From the NCBI GenBank assembly GCA_023055355.1, contig JALJCS010000010.1, positions 25,683,001-25,747,000 of the forward strand: a stretch of DNA of 64,000 nt, in the 5' to 3' direction. The notes beneath the pieces are model-generated. The model was given only the letters and a program-made list of their open reading frames with translations, was not told the DNA's origin and searched no databases. This stretch comes from Agelaius tricolor. Taxonomy: Eukaryota; Chordata; Aves; Passeriformes; Icteridae. Shown piece by piece: positions 1 through 12,050 of the stretch. The number at the start of each line of letters is the position of its first letter. The stretch's first letter is position 1. The position numbers were made by a program, and so were the translations under genes.

Positions 1-1246
1 GCTGGCTCTGGACCTCACAGGGACCAATGGATTAGAGAGTCCCACTACAAATAAGGCACTGGACTGGTCACTGAAGATGTGCTACTGAATATCAGCTCTG
101 CCTAAAACTCCAGGCAAATCACTCTGCTGATCATACCCTACTCTATTTCAAGTGTAAAAATGACAGAACATACACACCTTCTTTCTAAATTTAAATTTAA
201 TTTGTTGCTGACAGTGAAGATTCAGAGCCTAGATTTCAGTTAGGGCCTTGAGGCACTCAAGTGACAACAGCATGGTGTTTAGAAATCATCCTTGAAGCAC
301 AATAGTGATAGTTTCTATCCCAGTGAGCCCTTAACAAGGCTTCAATATGCTCAATAAGTTTACCTGTCCAAAATTGTTACCATCCCTGCGTTATTTTAGA
401 TTCATGGACTGTCTATGAATCTTTGCTATCTTGATCAGCTGAAAGGCTTGAAATTAACAAGATTGGTATTAGGGGACTAATATGGATTAGAAATGGATCT
501 CAGAGTCTACTTCAAATACTGTGGCATCTTTTCTAAATACAATAAATGATTTCTAACCCTAACTTTTTCTTAGGTGTCCTTTATTCAAACAAGTAGTCAT
601 TTATTAAAACTTCAAATACACATTTTCCCTGACTATCAAACAATTTCAATTCTCTAGTCAAAAGGAGAAACACATGCAACATATAATCACTGGTTTTTGC
701 CCACTCTGACAGAGATGTAGCTAATTAGATCACTAGAGCAGCAACTTCTTCAAAGTCAAACTAATTTCTCAAAGATCTCAAACAGCAATTTCTAAACAAT
801 ATGAAGACCACAGCTTTCATCTCCAAAGATCATAAACACAACTGGAAAGAGAAACTGAGGGAGATACAGGGGTTTTTCAAGTGTTCAAAAGTTGATTGAT
901 GATGCCTGACCTTAGCAGCACAGATCAGTCAAAAAATGATAGTATTTTTAAGTTTTCTTTTAAAACCACAGACCCATGAGAAGCCATAAGAAGTCTCAGC
1001 TGTGGGACTTTTCCAAGGTGGTTAAGTTTCCATGTTCATTTAAAGTGACAAGCAGCTACAAGATTCCTAATGTCCGAATACATTAAGTCAATCTACTTTA
1101 AGATATATAAAACTGACCAAGGTGCAAATGAAGTGAAGCTCCAATAATTTTTTCTAAACACTACTCATTTTCTAAAACTTCAGAGGTTTTAGAATTTGTG
1201 ACTTCCAGGTTGTTTTAGTGTCTAAGAAATTCATTCCCAGAACACC

Positions 1247-1275
1247 AGTAAGTAGTAGTAAGTAAGTAAGTAAAT
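1247..1275. repeat. AGTA microsatellite
   Basis: Seven or so AGTA/AGT units, with one AGT interruption near the start and a final AAAT. Confidence 0.9.
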
Positions 1276-1318
1276 AGTTCGCCCTATATAAATAATGCAA
1301 CTTGATACAGCAAGCAGC

Positions 1319-1344
1319 ATATACCAAAAAAATATTTGGTATAT
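1319..1344. repeat. Perfect 10-bp-stem hairpin
   Basis: ATATACCAAA and TTTGGTATAT are exact inverted repeats around a 6-base loop (AAAATA). It is AT-rich, so the stem is weak. Confidence 0.85.
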
Positions 1345-4300
1345 TCTTCTAAAGGTTTTATACATTTAAAAGTTCCAACCAACTCTGTAGGCTACCACAA
1401 TAGCATTAGTATTGTTTCTGCAGAGGTAAAAAATTGCTTCAAGATATTAGAGATCAAAATGAAGATTAATCTATACTGAAATACATGGTAGGCTTTCTGA
1501 AGACCTGTGAAATCTTGACTGTTCTGTTTATTTTAATGCAGAGTGGATCTTTCAGTAAAATGGGAACTGCAGTGTTAAATTCCTGCTTGCTAGTTTGAGG
1601 TTTTAAAGGAGATATGTCAATTATACTGCTATTTATTTAGGAAATACTTGTTTGAATGAACACTAAAAGAAGCTTAAAAGGCATTACTCCATTTTGTGAA
1701 TTTGAATACAGAACATTACATTTTCAAGATTTATGGTAGTTACACCCAGCAGTAATATACTTTTTACTGCGTGCTCAGATAACTCTCTTCCCTCCTCATC
1801 TTTTTCCCTAGTCACCCCATTTCTCTGAACTAAGTTTAGTTTCTGCTTGCCCCGTCTTCAGATGTCCTTTTTTAGTTGTCTGCCCTTTCTTCATAACCTT
1901 TTCTTCTTATTCTTTCACTTCCTTATGCCAGCAGTACCAGTACATAAGATCTTTCCATGAGAAGTACAGCCGACTGAAAAGCTGCTAAAAACCCAGAAGC
2001 TCACAGAAGCTGAAAACCACAATATCAATACATTCATAAACAGATGATGTTTTGGACAGTGGGTAATGTGAAAATCTGGGAGTAGATTCCAATCCATTAT
2101 CTTTCCCTTGGAAAGGATAGAATAATAATGATGGAGCTTGAATCCACCCTTAACCTTTGCCCTCCACTTCTATACTTTAAAATCACAATCATCACAGTTA
2201 CCAGACAGTATTGCTTTAACTGCAGCCTTGAAGAGTGCTGTTTCAAGCTCATATCATACTTTGAGGCAAACCACTCTACTCTGGCCTCCTTAAGTTTGAC
2301 AAAGTTGCTTTTTCCTAAGCATTTTCTGGAACTCATCACTGGGTAAAAATAGTAAAGAGCTGGCCTGAGCAGCATTTTTTCCTGCCCGTTAATGTATTTC
2401 CTGCTAGCTCTGTCTTGTGAAGTTAAACATGTCTCAGAAAGGAGTCTGTGCTAAAGAACCTTCCAATAGCTCACCAGTTTGAAGCAGACAATTCACTTCA
2501 TCTGACAAAGTATCACCCCTGCCTTGAGCAGTCCAGCAGCCTCTTTATCACATGGTGTATGAAACATCTGTACAGCAAGGCCGAGCTGCTCCTGCTGGGT
2601 TCATTATTTCGGTCGCTTCCCAGGCAAAATTAACTGCTTTGTCACCATGTTCGTTTTGGCTTCCCTACAGATTAAAGCCATCAGTAATCACTCCCCATCC
2701 CTGCAGCGCTTTCCAGGGCAGTGGACTGTTTGTTCCCACACTATCTTCAAGAGGTGGGGTTGTGGCACTGCTGATGCAAAGAGCTGGTCAGTTTTACAGC
2801 GGGTGTGTTATCGTCTGCTGTGCAATCCGTGACCGCCCTCCCTCCTGCCGTCAGCACAGACCTGCCCATCACACTGCCCACGCCAACTTCTGATTAGAAA
2901 CACTTCTGCTGCAAAAATTAGATGATAAAGCATCATGGCACAAGATAGACTGAGTAAAAGACAAGTCTTATAATATGCAAGACCATATCTAAATAAGACA
3001 TTTAGCCAGATGTTATATGGACTAATTTTCAAGGATCCTTAACGCTACCCACAAGTGAAATGTGAAGCAGTGTTTTGCAGAGAAGCCATTAGCCAGGTTG
3101 GGATCTTACTGTACACTCCAGGACTGTAAAATAATAACCCTGTCTAACTGAAGTAAATTATAGTTTAATATCTATGGTTACATGACTAACAGAAGAGAGG
3201 TTAGTGGGCAAGAGGGTCCAAAGTAATGCCATGATGCTTCAGTACTAACACAAGTTTAAACTTACTAAATTTGTTTTCATTTCAAATCACTGTATCATTT
3301 GAAGACCCTTATGGCAGACAGCTCGCTCACCTTGGATGCTGGTCCTAGGAGCTGGCTCTGTTTCCCACGTGCAGTCACCATCCCATATCATCCTTACACT
3401 GCACGGAAATTAAGTTACGGAGATCTGTTCACAGGAAAGTAAAGGCAAAGGAAAGTGGGGAAGCAAGGGATGAATTCTTCAGAGACCAGCCTCACTGTGT
3501 GGTGCACTGCTCATGAGGGCAATCTGAAAGCTTTACTCAAAGTCAAGCCTACCAAATGAGCTGGGTACCTTTTGTGCCGTGGCAAGACTTGAATCAGCAC
3601 TTCTGAGTCTATCCTGAAGATTTATGTGATCTTAACACAGAGACCAGTTCATGTAACAGTGGCTGAGTCAAGGAGCTGAGGACCCTTATACCACAAAACA
3701 AACACTGCTCTGTGGATCAAGATCTCATTCAAGTAGTAGATGAAATAACACAGCAGGACACTGGCTGTCAGCCCCAGTGCAATCCACAGAAAAGGATGCT
3801 TTTAGCACAGATTAATGAAAAAACACACAAAGGAGGAGTTTGGCTGAACTCCACAGGCATAAGCAGAGCTCTATTAAATGAGAGTCTGGTCGAATATAGC
3901 AAACAGTTATTTGCAGCACACCCTTGCAAATTAACAACCCAGAGAAGCTCCAACAATTCTACTTTTTAACTTTTTCTCCCATGTTTCCAATCAAAAAGTT
4001 TCATAGGCAAAGGTCACCAAGAAAACTTTTTAAAAAGTAGCAAATGTATTTCGCATTTTGATATTTCCATGGAAACCTTTAATACCTTGTGTAGCACAAT
4101 ATGTTCTTTAAACCCACTAAGCTCATGAGAGACTGCATTTTGTCAAGAGAAATGGATAGTCTTGTATTACTGCTGGCAACACTCTTAAAATAAACAATGT
4201 CTTGCACTTTGCTTCAAGTGTGTTTATCCTACATTTTCCTCTGAAAGAAAATGATCCCACAACATAGGAAAAGGATATCGAAGCCCAGCAAATGGTTTAG

Positions 4301-5007
4301 GGCTGCCTCGTGCAGCAGAACTGCCCAGTACAATTCCTCTGTGCAGACTGCTGCAGCATGGCTCAGACAGCTGATCTCTGACATTGGTCTGGTGACAGAT
4401 TTCTCCCTGGCAATTTGTCCATAAAAATAACTGGCATTCTTATTAGCATGGCTGGCCAAGGCCTGGGTGGGTGTGGAAGCTGCAGGGCTCCTTGTTCCAG
4501 GTCAAGGAGCAGACACCTGGAGATGGGCCTCCTTGCTCCTGCCTCATGCTGCATAAATAGAGTTAAACTTCACTTGCCAGAGGGGTTGGTCCAATGCAAG
4601 TCACAAACATTAAGAAGTCGTCATTGTTATAAATTACAACCAGAGCTGCCAACTGGAAAAAGCTTTGCATAGCTGTAACTGATAATTGTGCAATGCTGTC
4701 AAAACTCTATCAGAAACTAGATTATCACACACACCCTAAAAAAGTATCCTGTTCCACCTCATTTTTGTTTTAAATGGTGTGAAGAAATTGCAGTTTCCAA
4801 AGAAACACATACTTTTTCCTGTTAATCTCTGCCATGTTTAAACACACACACATTCATGAATACCAAGGATTTTCTGTTTGCTCCTGTAGCACACCCACTA
4901 CACACAAGGCACACGCTGCTACACACTGCACTTGTACTCTCACCTGCTGTAAATAACATAGTAAGTTTGCAACACAAAAGATCAATAAAGGTTATAACTA
5001 GATATTG

Positions 5008-5064
5008 CAACTAATAAATTTAAGCATAATGAATAAATTTAAGCATTTAGGGATAATTTAAGCA
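5008..5064. repeat. 19-bp tandem repeat, three copies
   Basis: AATTTAAGCA ends successive units at 5,017-5,026, 5,036-5,045 and 5,055-5,064, a constant 19-bp step. The first two units are close matches (AATAAATTTAAGCA) and the third has diverged on its left side. Confidence 0.75.
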
Positions 5065-6450
5065 GTCTGTTGTTTGTCACTGGTAGAAAAATGTTTTAAA
5101 ATGACAGGAGAGTTAGAGAGTTAGCTTTTATAGAAGCTGTATTCCTAATGCAAGTACTATTTGAGGAACTGTCTAATCAGCATTACTTCTTTAAAACCAC
5201 ATTTTTGTAACCTGTTGAAGCTGTCTTCCAGGCACAAGGTGAAACACCAGGACTCTTTCTATCTTGTTTTAAAATTCACTCCTCTTGAGCCTAATTCTTC
5301 TATAGGAAAGAGGCAACGCCCTTATTGACTTCTGGTGGGGGCAGAATAGGGTCAAAAATGAGTGTTTCTGGAAGACTTTTCCATAGATACAACATCAAGA
5401 ACTTTTCCTGTCTAATATACCATTACAATGAGATATTAACGGCCTGTGGGATTCACTATTTAATAAGCAGAAAAGGTAAAGATTTTCATGCAAATTGTCC
5501 AAAATGACAGAAGTAGCCTGTGGCAGAACTACTACCACAGATTTCTCCAGTGCTGTAGAACCATGTTCAGTCTTGCTGTTCCACCTCCATCAGCATTTCA
5601 TGCTCTCTGCCTTGATAAAAATGTTAACAACAACTTCACACTTTTTCCTGGTAAAAACTAGGAACGGTCCTTCCAGAAAGGAGTTTTAGCACCAAGACAG
5701 AAAATCAATCTGATAAAAGCTTGGGGAACCCACACTGGTCTGCACAGGCACACCCCATAAGGCATCAAGCCATAGTTTTTATCGCTATCAAGCTCTAAAG
5801 CCATCAAGCTTGGGCAGTCAGGACTATTTATATGAATGACAGCTCTGTATCAGATCCTTCGATGCTTCACCTCACCCACACAGGGTCAGTTAGCTCAGCC
5901 TCACTCCCAAAACTACAGCCACAGATAATACACAAGGAAGTAAACAAGGAAAAAAAACCCACTTAATTTCTTTTTTAAGAAGGCTTTGTTAGAGAGGCTC
6001 CTAATGAAATAAAAATGGCAGCAAGAACAGAAGTTTATAGGGACACAGTTTTGTTCCATCCAAAGTCTTCAAAGGAGAGATTTGCAAAAGAGGAAAGAGT
6101 TTAATCACCAAGTCCAGTATTGCAGTTAAGAACATAAATCTACTGTATTTATACCCTAGAGACTTTGTGTCTTCCCTTGTAACAATGTGCCAGTCCATTC
6201 CTTGGATGCTTGTTCCTGTTCAAGATCCTCCTTTCTTAAGCAATAAATCCAGTGGGCTTGTGCGCTGGCAGACGCTCAGGTTTTGTGTGTTTCCAGAAAC
6301 AGACATGTTTCTGGCTTGTTTTCCTGCTGCCAACATTCTTGTGCCTCCAAGGAAGCCTTTGTAAACATGATGTTAGGAATAGCTTTTGAGACACCTCCCC
6401 AGGTAGAAAATGACAGATACAGACCAAGTGAAACACTGGAAAACAATTAC

Positions 6451-6490
6451 CAAACTAAAAACAAACAAACAAAAAACCCCAACAAAAAAT
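6451..6490. repeat. A-rich AAAC tract
   Basis: CAAACTAAAAACAAACAAAC leads into A6CCCC and A-rich sequence; low complexity. Confidence 0.85.
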
Positions 6491-7270
6491 AGGGACTAAA
6501 AAAGACTTGCTGCACTGATTAAACTGCCAAGTGAGACAGAGGAGTCCATTATATGACTTTCTCTGTATCAGTACTTTACTGTCAGTTTTCTCTATTTTGT
6601 GTGAATTTACCTCAAAAGAAATAGAAGGTGAGAAAGGTGAACTTCTCCACCTTCTGAATCTTACATATTTAAATGGAATAAGACTTATATATGTATTTCT
6701 ATCTGTATCAGTCAGATATGAGACACTTACCTCTATCACAGCAAGACAGAACCCACTAAGTACAAACAGTCTCATGGAATAGTATATTCCTTTGTATTTT
6801 CACCTACCAAAGCTTAATCATTGAATGTACTCATTTCTCTGATAACAGGTTCCCTGACTCATTTTCTTAAAAATAGCCCAATACAACTTTACACACTGGC
6901 ATGTGTACACACACAGTGACTAACTGATCCAAGAAAGTTCCCAGGATTTATTCAGTCCTTTCAGATTCATCACCATCTTCGGTTTTCAGCTAAACATAGT
7001 AGAAATTAATAGGAAACCAAATACCTCAACCTTCACTGAAGTACTAGCAAATGATTTAGCTCTCTGCTTCTCCAGCTAAAAGAGCATCTTCAATAAAAAC
7101 TTACTCCCTTTCTACTGTTATAACTTCAGTGCCTTCCATCCTACCAGGTGATTTGGCTAAATCAAATGAGGTTTGGTTAAACCTAAAAGAAGTTACCAGC
7201 TAAGACTGATCATGCATGGAAGACAATTCATGTATTGAAAAAAATATGAGAAGTTGTATGTTTTGGTTTA

Positions 7271-7322
7271 CCTCCCTAGAGGTAACCTTCAACAACCTCT
7301 CTCTAGGTAAACCTTCAACAAC
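7271..7322. repeat. 26-bp tandem duplication
   Basis: ACCTTCAACAAC recurs at 7,285-7,296 and 7,311-7,322, and the preceding GGTAA and CTCT-rich bases also match, giving two imperfect 26-bp units. Confidence 0.8.
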
Positions 7323-7590
7323 TCTAAACCTGATGGAGACAGGAAAACCAATGGACAAATAACATACTAAACAAGGAGAGATCATTGCAGATTGTATTTG
7401 ACAGTTCCCTGCATCACATATTCTAACTGCAGCACTGTACAGCTGCATGCATGCACACTCCCAAAGGTTCACAACTATAGTTTAGTAACCCCCCAAAATG
7501 GATATATTCTCCTCAACATCATCTCAGTATCCAGAGTTGCTGTCATTTTAACACTATTGGTGGTCTATATGACATCTTAAGTAATATAAA

Positions 7591-7628
7591 TTAACTAAAT
7601 CTTTAGTCATTAACTAAATCTTAAGTCA
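7591..7628. repeat. 19-bp tandem duplication
   Basis: TTAACTAAATCTTTAGTCA is followed directly by TTAACTAAATCTTAAGTCA, with one mismatch. Confidence 0.85.
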
Positions 7629-10456
7629 CTTTCAAGCAAATCTACTCAACCTCATGACTTCAACATAATTTTAAAGAGGAACACTCCCTGTCTGCCACAG
7701 TAGTTACAGGTTTGATCTTACAACCTTCTCTCCTGAGAAGTAAAACTTCCAGCAGTATATGCTGCTGAACATCCCAGGGAAGTCTGCAGTACTTCTCCAC
7801 TCTCCTGTGGGAATAACTCCTCCACTGTTCACTGTTCATTCCATTTCACAGCCTTCCATCACAACCAACGCAGCACCATCCAGGCATTTGTGCAGGAGCT
7901 GTATTCCTAAGCCTTTGAAAAGAAACAATAGAAGCTAACTGTACCTCAGAGGAGTCTTTCTTTACAAGCTATTCTTTTCAAGGCCGTGCTGCAGAAAATT
8001 TAGAGAAGATTTTAACCAATCTATACATGTTGTGATAAAACATATAGAAGCAGACATAGTTCCATATTCTTTGATAATAGAGAGTGTTTTTCTTCCTACC
8101 CATCATTCTCCCTTTTCTGTATTCAGAATAACAGTGAAGCATATGTTCCCAGTACCATAACCACTGGATTTCTTTAAATCTTTAACATATGAAAAGCCTG
8201 GGATGTACCAGCTTCTCCCAAAATGACTACAGTGAATTATTCTCCAAAGAGGATCAGTCCTGTTTTATGGCTTACAAGCAAACATCAGGATGACCTGTCA
8301 CATGAAACAGATAAAAAATTCATTCATCGTTTTTCATACCATAATTTTGACCTTTTAATTTTCCAACTATTTCTCACAATAACTGAAAAGATTTTTTTTA
8401 TGATACTCATAATTTAGGAGACCTTGGCAAGTGCATACAGTATCTTTCAGCATTGCTGCCAAACAACTTGAGTTAAAGCAATAAATCAAGGCATAACTGT
8501 CCTGTGCTGATAAGCAGAATTACCAGCAACACATGTTTTATAGCTTTAGGATATCAGTTATTTGTATAATTGAAGTCCTACCATCACCTGAGAGAAATGC
8601 ACACAAAATATAGTCATGAGGCATCAGTGACACATTGCACAAACATGGCTAATAATTTTAACTTTATTGCTGCCCTTCCCATTGTGATTTGGAAGAACAC
8701 TGCAGGTTAGCAACTGCAAGCAATGATACACTTCATTCAGAGAAAACTGAGGTAAAAAAGGAGTTTTATTTTTCATCAGGACACAGCCTATTCCTTTCAT
8801 GCAATTTGCTTTCATTTCAGCTGCCTGAACTTTGGAAAAGCAAATACTTTAATAAATTGGCACAAGGGCATTGTAGTGACCTCTGTAAGCCTCATGCTAA
8901 GGTCCAACCCTGCACCAGTTTTCTCCTATACAGCTGTATGTACTTCAAGTCATCAGTCCCTTTTTCAGTGTCACTTTTTTGTCTGAGCAAACTCTATAAT
9001 GGATGGGAAAGAAATGCATCAGCAACTACCTGCACACTACCACGACTTCTTTTATTTTGTGTGCAGTCAGGGTGAAGGGACTGGCATTGATTTGTATAAT
9101 ATCATAAAATACTGAGGTATGGAACAAAACCCAGCATTGTGCATCCTTTGCTGTGCTCTGAGGTGGACACAGCCAGCCTGGAAGAAACTGATTTAGAAAG
9201 GCTTTACAAAAGGAAACGTATTGCTTGTCTTCAATGCCTCACAAGGCTGACTTGGTGCTTTCCTTTGGCCATCCAGTCTCTGCCTTGCTAAGGTGCCCCT
9301 GGTCAGGAAAGAGCTCTTCACCCAAATGGGGCTGGCTCTGCTCATTAAGAAGTGCAATTTAACCATGTGGATTTTTTAACTTCTCCCACTAGCTGGAAGA
9401 CCCAAGAAATGCAAAAGAGAGCAAAGCACCAGATTCTATCTGCCCTGGAAGAGGTGAACTCCTGGGCCAGCAGCAGGTAGGAGAGTAGCTGGTTGGTCCA
9501 TCATGACACCTCCCATCTTCACATCCCACGGTGCCAGCTGAAGGCAGGGAATGGCAGACTGCGTGTGCTGGGGCCTCAGGATAATCTGAGGAGCAGATGA
9601 CAGCACAGCTGTACCTACTGCTCCTTTCCCTCTTTGCCAGTCCCAAGAGCTCTAAGCAGACATGCAATGTAGCCCAGGGACAGTGCAGTGACCTGCCAGC
9701 AAGGGCCAGTAGCTCCCCCCTGGGAGGGGTTTTAGTTGAATTCTCCATTCCTACTGACTGACCTGTGGGTGCTGCCTGGCCTCCTCACACCCTTACATAT
9801 CAACCATGGCTCCAAGGGAGCAGTCACATCTCCCCCGTGGCTTGTCTTCTCTCTCCCTGCCTTACAAGAGAACCATGGCAAGAGGGGCACTCAACAAAGC
9901 TGAGAGGGCTGTGTGCACATCTGGAAAGGTTCCTGTGTTTTGTTGGAAGATGAATACAGGCATGACCATTAAAGGTATGGAGTATTTTTACACCTAAAAT
10001 ATACTGCAAGAAGGGATTCAGATTTTTATTTGCCAATTATGAAGACATTTATTTCTCTCTCTAAGCTCAGAGCAGTGAGATTCTGCAGCAAAAGGCATGC
10101 TATTTCACAGCCAGAAAGTCAATTTCTCTTCTTCCCTGTGGAACAAATTTTTCATTGTGGCAGTTTCTGAATACAGAAATGTGAAACAGAGGAAGCCTGG
10201 AGATCCAGTGAAATTCCCTAGGACTGAAAAAGTCTTAGCCTCTCCCTGCTGTGTGGTTCCCCATGGGGGATACACTTATCTCCATGAGTGCCCAGGAGCT
10301 TTCCCCACTGTTTTGCCACCACAGAAAACTATCCATTGTAATGAATTTATTTCTAAGCAACTCTTTTAACTGGAGACAGTAAGCTGCTATGGACAGAAGG
10401 GAAAAGATTACCCTATTCAGAGAAAGATTTCCTTTGGGGAAAAGTATTGAAACATA

Positions 10457-10480
10457 CAGTCAGCAAAACAGTCAGCAAGC
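10457..10480. repeat. Short direct repeat
   Basis: ACAGTCAGCAA occurs twice in a row with one extra A between copies. Confidence 0.7.
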
Positions 10481-10699
10481 ACAAGACAGAGCTGGAATCT
10501 CAAATGTAACCTTGAGTTGCTGCAGGGCTTCATTTGTTCATGTCTCTGTCTCCCCTCACCCGTAAAACCAGTATTAGATCTTCATTTGCAGAACTGCTAA
10601 AAATGCACTGCCATTTACCATCTGTTCAACATCCTACTGACCTAGTCTTGACACAAAACACCTTTCTCCTAGCTGTCAAAGTAAGAAGCAGAGCTGCAA

Positions 10700-11210
10700 G
10701 AGTTGCCAAAGAGTCGCCTCTTTCTGAACGTTATCGTCTTTACAAATTATATCAGCGCTTTAGGAAACTAATTTCAATTAGCAGGCCTGGCAGATCACTT
10801 GGAATGAGAGGCAGGAGGGAAGAAGGTGATATTTAAAAAAAGGCATCTCAAATCACATCAGGGCAAAAAAGCAGTAAAACTACACATTTGTCTGGCACAT
10901 TTTGTTGACTCAATGACAATTTCGTTGACTCAGAACTCTGAAATCTGACATCACCTTGTTACAAAAGAAGCATTTTCAGACGCATCTTATTTTTCTACAG
11001 GGATTTGACTCATTTTCCCAAACTTTAATTTAGAATCAATTGTTCGCTGTGTTATTTTCACACATAAAAGGCAGCAATGACTCTTTTTACCCCACAGAGA
11101 TTTTTAAAAGCCTAGAATACAGTTGTGGAATAAGTTGCTCCTTTATTTAGGGAGAGAGCAAAGAGGGGAAGGAGAAGCACAAAAACACCTTCAATTGCTC
11201 GAGTCACTTA
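10700..11210. promoter_or_regulatory. Candidate intronic enhancer with clustered AP-1/MARE sites
   Basis: Exact TGACTCA sites lie at 10,906-10,912, 10,926-10,932 and 11,006-11,012. Near matches lie at 11,078 (TGACTCT) and 11,201 (GAGTCAC, reverse strand). The first two are exactly 20 bp apart in similar flanks (TTGTTGACTCA and TTCGTTGACTCA). The region also has a homeodomain-like TAATTTCAATTAG near 10,769 and an unusual number of CpGs for this intron (around 10,713-10,755, 10,923, 10,981 and 11,045). TGACTCA is bound by AP-1, NF-E2 and Maf/Bach factors. Enhancer activity is inferred from density alone. Confidence 0.45.
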
Positions 11211-11912
11211 GTTAGCCAAGCATCCTAATGTCTTTCTGTTTCAAAGAGCAATTCTCTAAGCCACTAGGAGTTGCAAGTTTGTGAGAATTGAAGGCTAATA
11301 AAACCATGTGACTGTAATTTCTGAGTGGGTGGAAGCTCTCTTCTGAATCCATTTGGAAATGAAATCACCCACACATTTCCATACTTGATAAAGACCATAG
11401 GGCAAATGACCACCTGCCAGCAGCACAGAGAGGGGAAAGGAGGAGGGGAGAAATAGAAAAAACCCCAAACTCTAACACGAGGTTTTTCAAGCTGTGTATT
11501 TGTGACAAGATGCTAGAAACTAACATTAAACTGGTTTTTGTTCCTCTGTAAACCTACAGAGCTATGGAAAAGTATTTTTTTCATAAGCATTTTTTTTCTA
11601 CTTCTCAAATAGGGCTCAGAATTACACACAAACTTAATATAAAATAGTTCCACAAATTCCCTAAGATCAGTGCCATGCCTTTTAAGACCTGTCTCATGCA
11701 AGGTTTTGATCTGTGAAGCAAAACTTTGCATGAAAAGGGTGTGGAGATAATGCTGCTTAGAAATCAAGCATCTTCTCCAAGCTGCAACAGCTCAATCAAT
11801 CAACTTGCTATCATTATGAGAAACATGTACTGTCTGGAAACCTGCAGTCAGCAGAAGAAACAACATTACACCCATTTGTATGCTGAACTTATAACGCATA
11901 GTCCACATTTCA

Positions 11913-12050
11913 TTAAAAAGAAAAAAGAAAGAATGAAAAAACCCAAATGTAACTAAACTCAAACCAAACAAAAATACAAACAAACAAACGCCCCACCAAA
12001 ACAAACAAGTAAAAAACCCCAAAACCAAACCAAAAACCATCACAAAAATT
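11913..12050. repeat. A-rich AAAC/AACCCC low-complexity tract
   Basis: About 140 bp almost without T on the plus strand in its second half, made of AAAC, AACCAAAC and A5-6CCCC pieces. Similar tracts at 6.45, 25.9, 49.1 and 62.4 kb share the same flavour and all have the A-rich strand on plus. Confidence 0.85.

Larger units (their letters stand above)
1..10699. other. Intron stretch without exons or recognised transposons
   Basis: AT-rich unique-looking sequence. It holds only the short tandem repeats and hairpin listed separately (near 1.25, 1.32, 5.0, 6.45, 7.3, 7.6 and 10.46 kb) and a slightly GC-richer patch at 2.55-2.9 kb with a few CpGs and a 113-codon open frame that resembles no family. 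Confidence 0.6.
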
